This document shows, piece after piece, positions 1 through 12,033 of a stretch of DNA of 64,000 bases (position 1 is its first letter; every line of letters starts with the position of its first letter). The notes beneath the pieces were generated by a model, which worked only from the letters and a program-made list of their open reading frames with translations, did no database searches and was not told the origin of the DNA. The position numbers and the translations under genes were made by a program. Source of the DNA: Acanthochromis polyacanthus (taxonomy: Eukaryota > Chordata > Actinopteri > Pomacentridae); the NCBI RefSeq assembly GCF_021347895.1, contig NC_067136.1, positions 6,199,066 through 6,263,065 on the forward strand, given 5' to 3'.

Positions 1-240
1 TTTAGACAAGGAAGAAGAGAATAGGTGGGGAGGTAAACGAATCAGGAAATTTACATCCACATTTGAAATTCAAAACATTTAATGAGGTTCTAGAGCTGGT
101 TCTCCTGCTGCACAGATCTGTGTGATCAATAAAGCAATCTTCATCCAGAGAGTTAATGTGGTCTGAGAACAGCAAACTGCTTCTTCTTGTTTGTGTTAAA
201 AGCTCAGAGCTGAACAACATGAAGAAGAACTAAACGTTCA
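1..240. repeat. Non-coding segment duplicated at 15508-15660
   Basis: Positions 60-205 are clearly similar to 15508-15660. Shared blocks include TTTGAAATTCAAAACATTTA, GAGCTGGTTCTCCTGC and GGTCTGAGAACAG, and the stretches between them are diverged. Both copies lie near immune-receptor exon traces, so I infer a duplicated untranslated or intronic piece of the receptor cluster. I see no convincing coding exon in it. A solo LTR at 249-728 interrupts the right side. Confidence 0.5.
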
Positions 241-248
241 TAATTAAC

Positions 249-728
249 TGTGGCGACGGGGAGAGCTCAGCTGCAGGAGAGAGAGGTGTGGAGGAGTGCG
301 TGGAAACAGCGTCAAGGTAATTGGCACAGGTGATAACAATTGGCTGACCTGATTACCTCCGCAGTAGCAGTCTGGAGCAGAGCATAAAAGACGGGTGGAC
401 AGAGAAGAGATGGACAAGAGGAGGAACGGAGACAGAACACGAACTGCTGTGGAGTGGAGAGACAGTTGAGGCTGCTGACGGCGAGCGGCTGTGGAGTGGA
501 GAGACAGTGGAGGTTGCTTACCTGTGAGCGGCTGTGGAGTGGGAGACGAGGAGCCCTGCCTCTGGGGATCTGACAGAGGCAGGGAGTATTCACCGGACGA
601 GGTCTGGTGAGGCGCCGAGTAAGAGAGACTGTGTGGACACGGAAGTGGGTGTGGAATAAACTGTGTTACTCCGACAATCTGACGTGTTGTGTGTATTGAG
701 TGAACCCGCGGACAGCAAACCTGTCACA
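249..728 (+). mobile_element. Solo LTR with 5-bp target duplication
   Basis: The segment starts TGTGGCGACG and ends CCTGTCACA, so it has the TGT...ACA ends of a long terminal repeat. It is flanked on both sides by TTAAC (244-248 and 729-733), a 5-bp target-site duplication. A TATA-like CATAAAAG lies near 384 and an AATAAA polyadenylation signal near 653, in the order expected for a plus-strand LTR. No internal element region is attached, so this is a recombined solo LTR of about 480 bp, probably Gypsy- or ERV-type. The family is inferred, not matched. Confidence 0.82.
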
Positions 729-874
729 TTAACGTCTAGCATTTATTAATATTTCAGATGAGTGGTTTTGGAGATCAGAGGGTTAAACTCCATGTCAACG
801 AGGACGGTCCAGTTCTATGATTACAGACAGTATATTATAGTTAGTATAGTATATATAGTTAGTTATAGTATACG

Positions 875-1140
875 TCATAGTTTAGACATACTAAACTATG
901 ACGTTTTTGTCACATTTTAGATGACATACTTGACTATGACGTTTTTGTCATTTTGGACGACATACTAAACTAATTTTGTCACAATTTGGACGTCATACTA
1001 AACTATGACGTTTTACTGACAATTTGGACGACATACTAAACTATGACGTTTTTGTCATTTTGGACGACATACTAAACTATAATTTTGTCACATTTTGGAC
1101 GACATGCTAAACTATGACGTTTTTGTTCACATTTGGCTGT
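875..1140. repeat. Degenerate minisatellite, about 37-bp unit
   Basis: About seven imperfect copies of a unit read roughly as GACGACATACTAAACTATGA followed by CGTTTTTGTCACATTTTG. Copies differ by small indels and point changes. The same unit reappears at 1440-1545 and again, weakly, near 1705-1760, so the array has been split by other sequence. Confidence 0.75.
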
Positions 1141-1372
1141 TATATGTCAGTCGAAAAGTGTCTTAATGGAGTAAGTCAGTTCATTTCTCTGGAGCCGACT
1201 CCATGGCACGTTTTTGCCACATGTTAAAAAAAATCGCCTTTTTTTCGACATAGTATAGTATGGCGTTTTTTGTTTTGGTTTTTTTTGGATGAAATTCATG
1301 ATGATTTTTTTTTTTCAAAGAAGTGTTTAGTGTTTTTCACGGCCTCATTTACATTATTTCATCATTTGGCAT

Positions 1373-1435
1373 GTTTCTTTTCCTCTGCTTAGTAATATGC
1401 TTAAATTAGCGGGTCGTCTCACCTGATCTGAGGTC
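1373..1435 (-). pseudogene. 28S rRNA 5'-end fragment
   Basis: On the minus strand this reads CGACCTCAGATCAGGTGAGA, then CGACCCGCTAATTTAAGCAT, then ATTACTAAGCAGAGGAAAAG. This is the highly conserved start of eukaryotic 28S rRNA with a few changes, including a missing G in CGCTGAATTT and G-to-A in AAGCGGAGG. Similarity stops after about 63 bases, so it is a fragment and not a functional rRNA gene. It sits between two blocks of the same minisatellite. Origin by retroposition or by recombination with rDNA cannot be told apart from this sequence. Confidence 0.8.
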
Positions 1436-1439
1436 GTTA

Positions 1440-1545
1440 TATTTTGGACGACATACTAAACTATGACATTTTAGTCACATTTTGGACGACATACTAAACT
1501 ATGATGTTTTTGTCACATTTTGGACGACATGCTAAACTAGAAAAG
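1440..1545. repeat. Continuation of the 37-bp minisatellite
   Basis: About two and a half further copies of the unit seen at 875-1140 (GACGACATACTAAACTATGA-like) lie directly after the 28S rRNA fragment. A last degenerate copy appears near 1705-1760. Confidence 0.65.
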
Positions 1546-1561
1546 CACTCAGAGAGTGCAG

Positions 1562-1955
1562 ACCTCCGCCAAGGATAGAGAGGAAAACAGGAAACCCATG
1601 CAGTAAAGGATCATGAGCTGGAATTGAACCTGTGTCTCTGACAGAATTCTGTTTACAAATCACCTTCTTAACTAGTTAAGCTATCTGGACACCTTGCTCC
1701 AATTTGTTAGACGACCTACTAACCTATGATGTTTTTGTCATATTTTGGACCACATACTAAAAAATTCAAAGTGATCCAGAATCCAGGATCCTTTCCAGAT
1801 TGCCACCAAAATTAAATCAGCTCTTCCTCTTACCATAGTCTACATCCCCTTTAAAATTTCATCTGAATCTGCCCAGGCGTTTTTGAGTTATCTTGCTAAC
1901 AGACAGACAGACGGACACACAAACGCCGGGTGTCACATAACCTCCTTGGTGGAGG
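1562..1955. mobile_element. Small element with short terminal inverted repeats
   Basis: CCTCCGCCAAGG at 1562-1573 is inverted as CCTTGGTGGAGG at 1944-1955 with one mismatch. The interior has no credible ORF, but it has the look of a dispersed non-autonomous repeat, including a short AGACAGACAGACGGACA-type run before the right end. No target duplication was clear. The family is not assigned. Confidence 0.4.
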
Positions 1956-2613
1956 TAATGAATGCCTCATCCACATTGTTTTCTCGGATAAATATTCTTG
2001 CAAGTTTCACAAAGAGATTCAAGCGGTCCATTTTGCCTCTTCTCATCGACGAGCAACCCTTCATGAAGAGCATCTGTGTTTTACCACAGCTTTGTCATGC
2101 AGAGAAAAGGGACCTGCCATATGGGCTCCTTGACCATCCGAAGGAAACTTGCCATCTGTATGGATGATCCACTTCTTCAGTGATGGGCCATGTTCACAGT
2201 ACAGACAGAAGGGGGACTTTTACATGCTGAGTACAAAACTGTACAACAAAGGATTCACTGCTGGCCAATCCTGCTCCTGATGGGGTAGGAGGACTTCTGA
2301 AGAGCTGATAGATTGGTTTGCCAAGGTGAACACTTATCCACTGATAAGCATCTATTTAATGCACTGGTAAGTGCCAATACAGCTGTCAAGATGTTCTACA
2401 CTGAAGAGGCTACAGTGGAAAAAGCCATAAAGGAAATGCCACAAGGACTTCCTGCTGTACCCTGCATCATGCACATTCATCATTTAACAACAAACACCAG
2501 GGAAACTGACATGCTGTGATGTGAGCTGTCTGTGCTCCACGAGGCAGATTCTGCAATGTCAGTGTTACCAACCTCAGACCTTCAACTTCAGAGTCAACTC
2601 TGCTACTCCAGGG
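1956..2613. other. No recognisable gene
   Basis: The stretch contains only short open frames, the longest about 94 codons and overlapping the right end of the preceding repeat. None has a recognisable domain or a second supporting exon. It may be a decayed transposon interior, but nothing in it supports a family. Confidence 0.4.
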
Positions 2614-2990
2614 GCCTGTTTTACGAAGCAGATTTAGTGAAAACTCTGAGTTTGTTAACCCTGAAATGAGGGAAACTCAGATTTTTCCGTTTCACGAAGC
2701 GAGGTAACTCTAACCAGAGACAGAGGGGTAACTCTAGCCTGTTTCACAAAGAGGGGTAACTTAAACTCTCGGTCAGTTACCGCAGTAACAGACTCTATGA
2801 CTCTAACCTGGTCACCAGCAGGTTTATCTGAGAAAACCTCCAGTTTCTCTCCGTCTCCGCCCTCTTTCAGCCACACGCTGTTTCATTTCCTCATTCATTC
2901 AGTCAGTAAGCGAGCGAGTTTTGGCGTAGAACAGCTTTTATTAACGATCCAGTGGATAAAGGAGCAGCATTACTGCACAGATAATTAAAT
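2614..2990. repeat. Possible Harbinger-like DNA transposon end
   Basis: The sequence begins GGGGCCTGTTTTACGAAGCA and repeats variants of TTTCACGAAGCG..GGTAACTC and TTTCACAAAGAGGGGTAACT. This resembles the GGGCCTGTTTCACGAAGCAG type of terminus common in teleost PIF/Harbinger-like elements. The opposite terminus was not found, so this is at best one end of a non-autonomous copy. Confidence 0.35.
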
Positions 2991-3225
2991 ATTCGTCGGT
3001 AGATTGTTATCGGACCGAGCATAACCCAGCGGGCACCTTGAGGTCAATTTGATGTTTAGAAATGGTCAAGATTTTGACTACTACCATAAATAGCTTGAAG
3101 AGGCTTTGAGATCGTGGTAAAGAGGCCCTACAAAGGGATCAATCCCACATCATTTTACTGTGCAATTACATTGACAATTAAAATACTTGACATCAAATCA
3201 ACGTTGCTCCTTGATGCTTTTTTTT

Positions 3226-6200
3226 CCCCACAATATTTTTATTTAGCTTTTACAGTAACATAAAATGGTGACAATACTGACAATCATGACATATATGGCC
3301 GAGCCATGGCTGCATGTCATTTCTCAAAGATTAGCTGCCAGTTATCGCTAAAAAAAAACAATCACAATAAAAACACAAAGTGAACAACATGCTTCTCTTG
3401 TTACAAAACGGATTATAATGGATCTTAACATAAAGGTAATAACAATGATAAGCTACAGGCATTTGAAAAGTAACTTATTAAAAAATAAAATAAATTAACA
3501 GTCACAATTTTGGAAATTGCCATACCTGCAGTAGTTAGTCATCAGTTTGGTTTTCTGTGAAGTCTGAGCTCTTGACATAATCAATAAAGGACTTCCATAT
3601 ACCTTCAAATATATGCTGTTTACCTTTCAGAATATAGGTAATTCTTTCCAATGGCAGATTTGATAATGTCACGGATGCGCTAGGAGAATCCAAGCAGAGA
3701 GCACAACAATCCCTTAGGTGCAATAAGGTTTATTTCTCCGAAGTCTGTTGGAGAGGGGGGAGGCGAAGCACAGGGGGTTGAGTGCAGAGGGATCCGGGAG
3801 ACAGGCAGGAGTTGCAGGAGGGAATGGGGGAAGCCGAGGTGGGGCAGACTGCCGGCCGCGTTTCAGACGAAGGGTTCCGGGTTCACAGGGAATCAGGCAG
3901 GACGGACAAGGGTCTGGACAGCTGGACCGGCTGTCGGGGAGAACAGAGAAAACTGTTAGACAGGTGTATACGACACTGAATACAAGCTGCAGCTAGAGAG
4001 TTTAACTAACGATGTAGTTGTGTTTAACAATCGGGCGAAGAATGGAGAGATGAACCGGTCTTTTATTGTCGTAGGAGTAATCATGGGAATAATCTCCAGC
4101 TGTCCAGACTCCGGGGTAACAGCTGATCGTCTGAGTGGAAGCAGCTGGGTGACTATGCTCCACTGCAGAGAGAGAGGGAGAGAAAGGGAAAAGACAGATA
4201 GGGAAAAAGGGTCTTTGTGAGGATTCGGCCTCAGCTCCTGTCTCTCTCCCAGTCGTTTACCCCCTGTCTGCCTGCACTCAGCCGCCTGATTGCTGTCATT
4301 GGCTCCAGCTGCAGCTCATCAGTTCACCTCACTCACCTGTTCCCCGCAACTATTTAAGCTCCCTTCTTCCCCTCAGTCTCTGCTGGATCATTGCCTCAGC
4401 TACACTTAGCCATGACTATGTTCATGCAAGATTCTACCTTTGGACTGCATCAGTTTTTGGACTCATCTGCTTTTCCCTAATGGACTTATCCTTTTGGACT
4501 CAGCTTTTGGATTACTTCTGCGCCTCCCTGATTATTTGTTTTCTCCAGTTGTGAGTACATCCGCCCTTAGTTTAGTTTGATTTAGTTAACCTTACTCCAC
4601 TGCGTTGTCCCCCCTGGGTTTAATATTCAGTTTTCTGTTTATAAATTGTTATTTTTACATTAAATCATTATTAATCTCATCCACCTGTCTGTGCCTGCTG
4701 CTTGGGTTCACACACCAATTTGTGACAGTCTTGGGATGCCAGGTGGGGAGGAACCGGGGTGAGGAGGGAGCCCTGACAGATAACATTTGTTTTAACCATT
4801 GACTGATACTTGGTTGATTTTTTTTTTTTTTTTCTTCTTTCCCCATAGCAATGCAATACACTTTTTGGCATCTAGCAAACTTAGGTCTATAAATGCTTTT
4901 TCATACTTACTGTAGTTATGTTTCTCTGGATAAAGCCCCAATAAGAAAAGCTTAGGTTCCAACAATATTGATTTGGAAACAATCCTTTCGACCAAAACTC
5001 TTACCTCTTCCCAGAACTTAATAATTATTCTACACTGCCAAAGGCAATGAAATAATGTTCCTCTATCTTCTGTACATTTTGTGCATATATCTGGTATATT
5101 CGGGTTATATCTATTCAATTCTACCAGCGTCACATATGTCCGCATTAACCATTTATATTGTATTACTCTAAGCCGTGCATTTATGGATGCAGAATGAGCA
5201 TTGGCGCATGCGTTTCCCAATCTTCCTTGGAAATATCTGTTTGTATGTTTTCCTTCCATGCCCTTAGTTTATATGTTGAGTTCTCACTAGAAAATGATAC
5301 CAACAAATTGTAGAGTTCTGATATTGCACCCTTTCTTAGACAATTCTGTGTAACAATTTTTTCCAGTTCTGTGTAGCAGGGTTTAGAAAGTATATTGTTT
5401 TGATTTGTTCTAACATAATTTCTAAGCTGAAGGTACTTGAAGAAATGTTTTCTATCGAGGTGACATTTAGCTCTTAGTCCATCAAAGGACATCATATCAT
5501 CTGAGTTTGTTGTGTACAGATCTCGAATTGTTCCAAGTCCTTCAGTTAACCATAATTCAAATGTTGCATCTGCCCTTCCTGGTACAAAAAACTGATTACC
5601 CCAAATTGGAGTAAATTGAGATGGTAACTGGTTCGTTCAAGCATTTCTTCACTTCGTACCAAATTTTTATCACATGTTTTACAATTTGATTTTTAGTTTG
5701 TTTATAAAGCTTTTGTACAGTGCCTGAATAAATGTATGAAGGGAAAGATAGATTTAAGCCGTAAGATTCCATCTCGGCCCAGTGAGAGGCATTATCCATT
5801 GAAAAATAAAACATAATAGACCTCAGTTGTGCAGCCCAATAATACCACATCAAGTTCAGACATTTCAGTCCCCCCCGGTCAAATGGTTGGTACAATAAAG
5901 ACAAGCGTAGTCTTGCCCTATGATTGTTCCATAGAAAACCAGTGAATAATTTTATTTTTGAGAATAACTGTAGGTGGCGGTAACAGGATGTTTTGGAATA
6001 AATAAAGCAGCTTCGGTAAAGTATTCATTTTTAAAATATTAACTCTGCCCATTATGGATACTGGTAGCGACATCCACCTGTCGACTGACTCACCGATTTC
6101 TGCCATTAAAGGTTCGTATTTGGCACAAGCTACATGGTCTAACTTGGGTACAATGTGTATTCCTAAATATTTGAATTGATCCACAACATTGAATTGAATT

Positions 6201-6930
6201 GCTTCAGCTCCTGGATTTTTTTCTTTCACTCGAATTAAGTAGTAGTATAGAGAATTTGGTATGATTCACTTTATACCCTGAGATATCACCAAATGATTTT
6301 ATCAGTTGTATCAGAGCTGGGATTGATTTGCTCAAGCTGGACATAAGTAAAATTACATCGTCCGCGTACAGGGCGATTCTGTGCTCTGTTGGTCCGACTG
6401 TTATCCCACAAAACCGTGGATGAGAACGTATCACAATAGTGAACGGTTCTATTGCCAGTGTAAATAACAAGGGCGAAAGAGGACAGCCCTGTCGGCATCC
6501 TTTGTTAATACTGATTGGCTTTGAAATATTTCTGTTTGTTAAAATTTCTGCTGTAGATTTATTGTATATGACCTGCACCCATTTAATAAAGATCTTTCTA
6601 AAACATTGAAAAGATAAGGCCATCCAACCCTATCAAAGGCCTTTTCAGCATCTAACGATAATAGGGCTGTATCTGGCTTATCTTCATTATAGTAAATGAT
6701 ATTCAGTATTCTTCTAACATTGTGGAAACCTTGTCTTCCTGATATGAATCCATTTTGGTCCTTATTTACAATTTTTGGCAGAGTTCTTTGTAATCTAATT
6801 GCTAAAGGCTTACATAATATTTCAAGGTCCGAATTTAGCAGGCTTATTGGTTCTCAGATTCTCGCACCTATCAGGAGTTTTGCCTGGTTTTGGCAGTAAA
6901 GTAATTAGAGCTTTATTCATCGAGAGTGGA
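3226..6930 (-). mobile_element. 5'-truncated L1-like LINE, split by a solo LTR
   Basis: The minus strand carries the 3' half of an L1-like ORF2. It includes a DAEKAFDR block near 6640-6660, a CRQGCPLSP block, the reverse-transcriptase YADDV motif near 6358-6369, and the cysteine-rich C-terminal domain (CTKC...LFHCLWQC) near 5040-5100. The ORF end (SNLPLERITYILKGKQ...) is at 3537-3665. Frameshifts break the frame at several places, so it is dead. TCCTTGATGC followed by T-runs flanks both ends (3208-3225 and 6931-6963), fitting a target-primed insertion duplication. The LTR at 3667-4778 cuts the C-terminal codons; the frame resumes on the other side across its GATAA duplication. Confidence 0.85.
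3667..4778 (-). mobile_element. Solo LTR (about 1.1 kb) inside the L1-like ORF2
   Basis: The segment begins TGTCACGGATGC and ends GAGCCCTGACA. It is flanked by GATAA at 3662-3666 and 4779-4783, a 5-bp duplication. Removing it and one GATAA restores the reading frame of the host LINE. On the minus strand its start, TGTCAGGGCTCCCTCCTCAC, is nearly the same as the start of the plus-strand solo LTR at 49111. AATAAACC lies close to the minus-strand 3' end, as expected for an LTR polyadenylation signal. The length is larger than that of the sister LTR, so it may contain another small insertion. No gag or pol is present. Confidence 0.82.
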
Positions 6931-6963
6931 TCCTTGATGCTTTTTTTTTTTTTTTTTTTTTTT

Positions 6964-7721
<758 letters not shown>

Positions 7722-8255
7722 GCTGCAAGATAGAAGGGGATAGAGAGGGCGACTCTCCGGGGGCAGACTTTAGCCGACTGGCGAAATGCGTGTTACTGTA
7801 AGTTCCATAAACCTTTTTTGTACAGATGTAATAACAATTAAACGTGCGCATTTAACTGTCAACCCGTAATTTGGCGGAGGTGATGTGCATTCCTCTGTCG
7901 CGTCTGACAGCCACACCGCAGCTCGGGTATTGGAGAGCGCGCTTATTGGTTTCTGTCTTAGACGTGACGATTGTTCAATGTAAGATTGTGCCGTAAAATG
8001 AAACTGTGTGTGTCCGCTGAATCTGGCTGTATAGTTTAAGCAGTGAAGTTAATTTTAGAAAGAGTGGGGAAAATCTAATGTGAGATGTTAAATCAAATGG
8101 GACTGGGTCATAGGTGGAATGTTTGCTGCACAGTTACGGACATTACGAACTTGTAGATCTGATACTTGAATTTTGTTTCTTTTGATTTTTTTGTTAGACT
8201 GTCCACCAGCCCAAAGTCAAGGTTGTGGACCCAGCATATACACGTGGTGAGCATC

Positions 8256-9056
8256 ATGGCATATTTCCGGAACTGGAGGAAACGTAATGCCGAAGTTGCA
8301 GCTTTGGCTGAAGATTCCACTAATTCTGATGAAGAGGACTCCCCATCTGGAATATTAGAAAGTGATGAAGCCGATTTGCATGTATCCAATGATAATAACG
8401 ATAATGATGAAGTCTCAGAGTTTGAGCAGTTTTCTGACAGTGACATTGGATTTGAGCGCTGCGCTGAAGAAACTCCTGATCTGGGTGAGGAACTTGCTGC
8501 CTGGGCCACCAAGAATAGCTGCACACGATCTGCTTTAAATGAAATGCTGGAAATACTCAGGCGTCAAGGGCATCGGCTGCCCAAAGATGCCCGAACGCTG
8601 CTGAAGACACCAAAAAATGTGATATCGGTTGATAAATGTGGTGGACACTATGCATATTTTGGTATTGCCTCTGGTATTTTAAAACTGCTGTCACAGTATC
8701 CCAGCATATGTGAAAACAGCATAGATCTGTGCTTCAACATTGATGGTGTACCCCTTTTTAAGTCATCAAATTTACAAATGTGGCCTAGACTCTGCAGGTT
8801 TCGATACTTTTCACCTTTCATTGTTGCCCTCTATTGTGGACAATCAAAGCCAAATAATGTTGAAGAGTACTTGTCTGACTTTATCGTGAAGCTTCAACAG
8901 TTGCAGCAAGAAGGCATAGTACATGGTGGCACAACACATCAGGTGTCTGTAAGGGTATTCCTATGTGATGCACCTGCCAGGGCATTTTTGAAGTGTATAA
9001 AAAACCACAACAGCTATAATGCCTGTGAGAGATGCACAACGAGAGGCACATATTAA
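8256..9056 (+). pseudogene. Transposase-like protein, stopped by a nonsense codon
   Basis: The frame from the ATG at 8256 (MAYFRNWRKRN...) encodes about 266 residues. An upstream in-frame ATG at 8166 exists but precedes a splice-acceptor-like TTTTTGTTAG and is less likely. After an acidic, Asp/Glu/Ser-rich stretch, it carries blocks typical of an uncharacterised animal transposase-like family: FNIDGVPLFKSSN, a PFIVALYCGQSKP block, and CDAPARAF...CERCT with paired cysteines. I recall similar blocks in CACTA/Transposase_21-like proteins, but this is memory and not a search. The frame ends at TAA (9054-9056). The same frame continues after it with GRVVLGPKEPDAVERTEQ before a second stop, so the first stop looks like a point mutation and the copy is probably dead. 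Confidence 0.55.
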
Positions 9057-9540
9057 GGAAGGGTTGTGCTTGGTCCCAAAGAGCCCGATGCCGTAGAAAG
9101 GACTGAACAGCTATAATGGAGATGTAGAGTTTTCCACTTCATAAGCCTCCTGCCTACTATTTTTTTATCACTTGCCTTGGTCTTCCTCTCTGAAACGCAG
9201 AGTTCGCTGCATCACCTTCCTCAGTAGCTTCAATTCGTATCGTTATATCAGCTGACATCCTTCAAGATGGACGCACAAAATACGCTCAGCAAGGTTTTGT
9301 TGAGCATTGCTCATGAGCAATAAAAATGTTCCAATAATGGAACTATGATCCTCAATGTGACGCAGTCTGTTCTAAACTATCAATGTCACTTGGAGTACTA
9401 CCAGCTGTTGCAAAGAAGTTTTCCAGTTCAACAAAGTACTGATATATTTCAGCTGACGCCATTTGTAAAACCAGCAAATATCCCTTTCGTGACAACAACG
9501 CAACTAAACATGGCAGAATCTCATTTTTAAGTCTGTTCCC

Positions 9541-9617
9541 TTATATATATATATATATATATATTCTGAGTTTCATTCCATTATATTCAGATTTTCATTT
9601 TATATATATATATATAT
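9541..9617. repeat. TA-rich simple repeat with ACTTTCATTCAATAT copies
   Basis: Two TA runs (about 9541-9563 and 9600-9617) are separated by, and followed by, short copies of CTTTCATTCAATATAT. This little repeat resumes after the L2 insertion at 11356 (CAACTTTCATTCAATATATA), so the L2 jumped into it. Confidence 0.85.
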
Positions 9618-9658
9618 TGACTTTCATTCAATATATTCAGACTTTCATTCAATATATC

Positions 9659-11355
9659 ATGTCAAACCCCTTCTGAAGAGAAACAATTTAGATCCATCTA
9701 TTTTAGATAACTACAGGCCAGTTTCCAATCTGCCATTTTTAAGTAAAATTCTATAAAAACTTGTTTTTAACCAATTAAATGATTTTATGGACATTTTAAA
9801 CATCGGTGAAATCTATCAGTCTGGCTTTAGGGCCAGTCACAGCACAGAGACGACCTTAGTAAAAATAGTGAATGATCTCAGGACCAACATGGATCAAAAA
9901 CTGCCCTCTGCGCTTCTGCTGCTCGACCTGAGCGCAGCTTTTGACACAGTAGATCACCAAATTCTTTTAAATAGACTCAATGGCTTTATTGGAATCTCTG
10001 GCACTGTTTTTAATTGGTTTAAATCATATCTCACCGACATAAAGTTTTATGTGAACATGGGGGAATGCCAGTCAGGACTCTATAATGTTAACTGTGGCGT
10101 TCCCCAGGGTTCAATTTTAGGTCCCACACTTTTTAACATTTATATGTTGCCTTTAGGTGATGTCATCAGGAGACACGGCATCAACTTTCATAGCTATGCT
10201 GATGACACGCAACTTTACATCGCCGTGTCTCCTGATGACTCAGGGCCCATCGATGCCCTTTTTAATTGTATTTTAGATGTCAGGTCTTGGATGGCAGACA
10301 ACTTTCTTCAGCTCAACCAGGACAAAACCCAGGTTTTAGTCATTGGTACATGTCCACAGAGAGAGAAACTGGAGAGCAAACTCCGAGCACTGTCTTTTAA
10401 TCCATGTCAGCAGGTCAAAAATCTTGGAGTTTTATTTGATTCAGACCTTAGCTTTGACCTGCACATCAGAGATATCACGAAAAAATCATTTTATCATTTA
10501 AAGAACATCTCCAGAATGCGCCAGTTTCTCTCTCAGGCCAATGCAGAGACTCTTATTCACGCTTTTATTATGTGCAGAATTGACTATTGCAATGCTCTTC
10601 TTTCTGGTCTTCCAAAAAAGAACATTTCACAGCTACAGCTGCTGCAAAATTCAGCTGCACGCATGCTGACGAAGACCAGAAGGAGAGCTCACATTACCCC
10701 GATTTTAAAGTCTCTGCATTGGCTGCCTGTATCTTTTTAGAATTGATTTTAAGATTCTTTTACTAGTTTTTAAGTCTTTAAATGGTCTTGCTCCTTTTTA
10801 TTTATCCAATTTGCTTTTACCCTATGAACCCAGTAGAGCCCTCAGGTCTTCAGGTAGTGGTCTTTTAATAGTCCCTAAGGTCAGAACTAAAGCATACGGT
10901 GAAGCCTCTTTTTATTATTACGGCCCCCGTCTGTGGAACAGCCTACCTGATGACCTGAGGGCAGCACCTACTGTTCATATTTTTAAAAGAAAACTCAAGA
11001 CCTACCTTTTTAGTCTGGCTTTTAGCTAATCATATTTATCAATACCATTTGATCTTATTTATTTATTCATTCATTCATCTTTATTTATTTTATTTATTTT
11101 TATTGTTATTTTAGTCTTCGTTCCAGTGTTCCCTCATTTTTAATGAAAGATGACATTTCCTCAGTTTATTTTTTTTTTTTTCTGTTCAAATCTGTACCAC
11201 ATATCTTTGTGTGTGTGTGTGTTTGCTGTAGGTGGGTTGGAGGGGTGGTTGTATTTCTCATTTTTAATTTATTTTGTCCTTTTATTTTTATGTAAAGCAC
11301 TTTGTGTTACAAATTTTGTATGAAAAATGCTATACAAATAAAGTTTGATTGATTT
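9659..11355 (+). mobile_element. 5'-truncated L2-like LINE
   Basis: It encodes the C-terminal half of an L2-type reverse transcriptase: YQSGFRASHSTET, DLSAAFDTVDH, VPQGSILGP and the YADD box at about 10195-10206. The C-terminal YGPRLWNSLPDDLR block follows. The 3' end is AATAAAGTTTGATTGATT, the usual L2-like tail. ATATATC at 9652-9658 and 11356-11362 is a 7-bp target duplication. The frame is broken by a TAA near 9754 (where related copies have Glu) and by one extra T near 10733-10738, after which the frame shifts. It is closely related to the longer minus-strand L2 at 37861-43100. Confidence 0.88.
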
Positions 11356-11438
11356 ATATATCAACTTTCATTCAATATATATCAAATCTTTTTTCCTACC
11401 GAGCCCCGGAAGGGACATGTCCGTATGGTGAAGCGACA

Positions 11439-11564
11439 ATGGAGGACACTGACTCGGACGAGAGTTTTATTGAGTTTTATTTTGAAATCGGCCTGAAATA
11501 CGCAGACATTCAAGCAGTGCAATGCGCTAAGAGTCTGCCATGCAGACCAGCGATCCTGATAATG
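11439..11564 (+). CDS. Candidate first exon of an unrecognised protein
   Basis: An ATG at 11439 opens 42 codons (MEDTDSDESFIEFYFEIGLK...) that end at a good splice donor, GTAAGT at 11565, in phase 0. The region upstream is moderately GC-rich and the intron side contains GTTAGC/GCTAAC motifs seen near several promoters here. The peptide is faintly like N-termini of integrase-core proteins I have seen in fish, but I cannot name it. No second exon was found, so it may be a relic. Confidence 0.3.
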
Positions 11565-12033
11565 GTAAGTTTTATTTCTCCAACATCCTGCTGTTATCCT
11601 ACTATGAATACGCTAGCTACAACAGTCCCACATCAGTATTATGAACGTTCCGCCAGCTAACGCGGTCCGGACACCGGATCACTGATTAGAGGTTGGCGTT
11701 GAACTATTGTTTGCCAGCCAGTTAGCCGCTGGTAAGCTAACAAGCTATGAAACAACTCCTTATAAAACAACAGCAGTTTGTTTGATAAGTGAAGCACAAA
11801 CGAGCATCACACTGCAGTTGATGTACAGTACCTGCTAATATACTGTTAATCCTAGACTAAATTAACTGGGTAAACTATTAAATTTAACCCCATAGGGTAG
11901 ACACTGTAGATGGTACAATTGATTAATTTACTCATGACCCAGTGATGGTCCTTCTGTGTAAACAAGCAGCATCCATTAAAGCCCAGTATTGCATTTTTGC
12001 ACCATAGAAAGAAATCCCTAAAAATCACAAGTA
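11565..12033. other. No recognisable gene
   Basis: No credible ORF. GTTAGCCGCTGGTAAGCTAA near 11720-11742 belongs to a motif class seen at several element 5' ends in this window. Confidence 0.35.

Noticed and set aside
8108..8526. Minus-strand frames of 68-138 codons opposite the transposase-like ORF
   Set aside because: Serine/leucine-rich mirror frames of the plus-strand ORF, without motifs.
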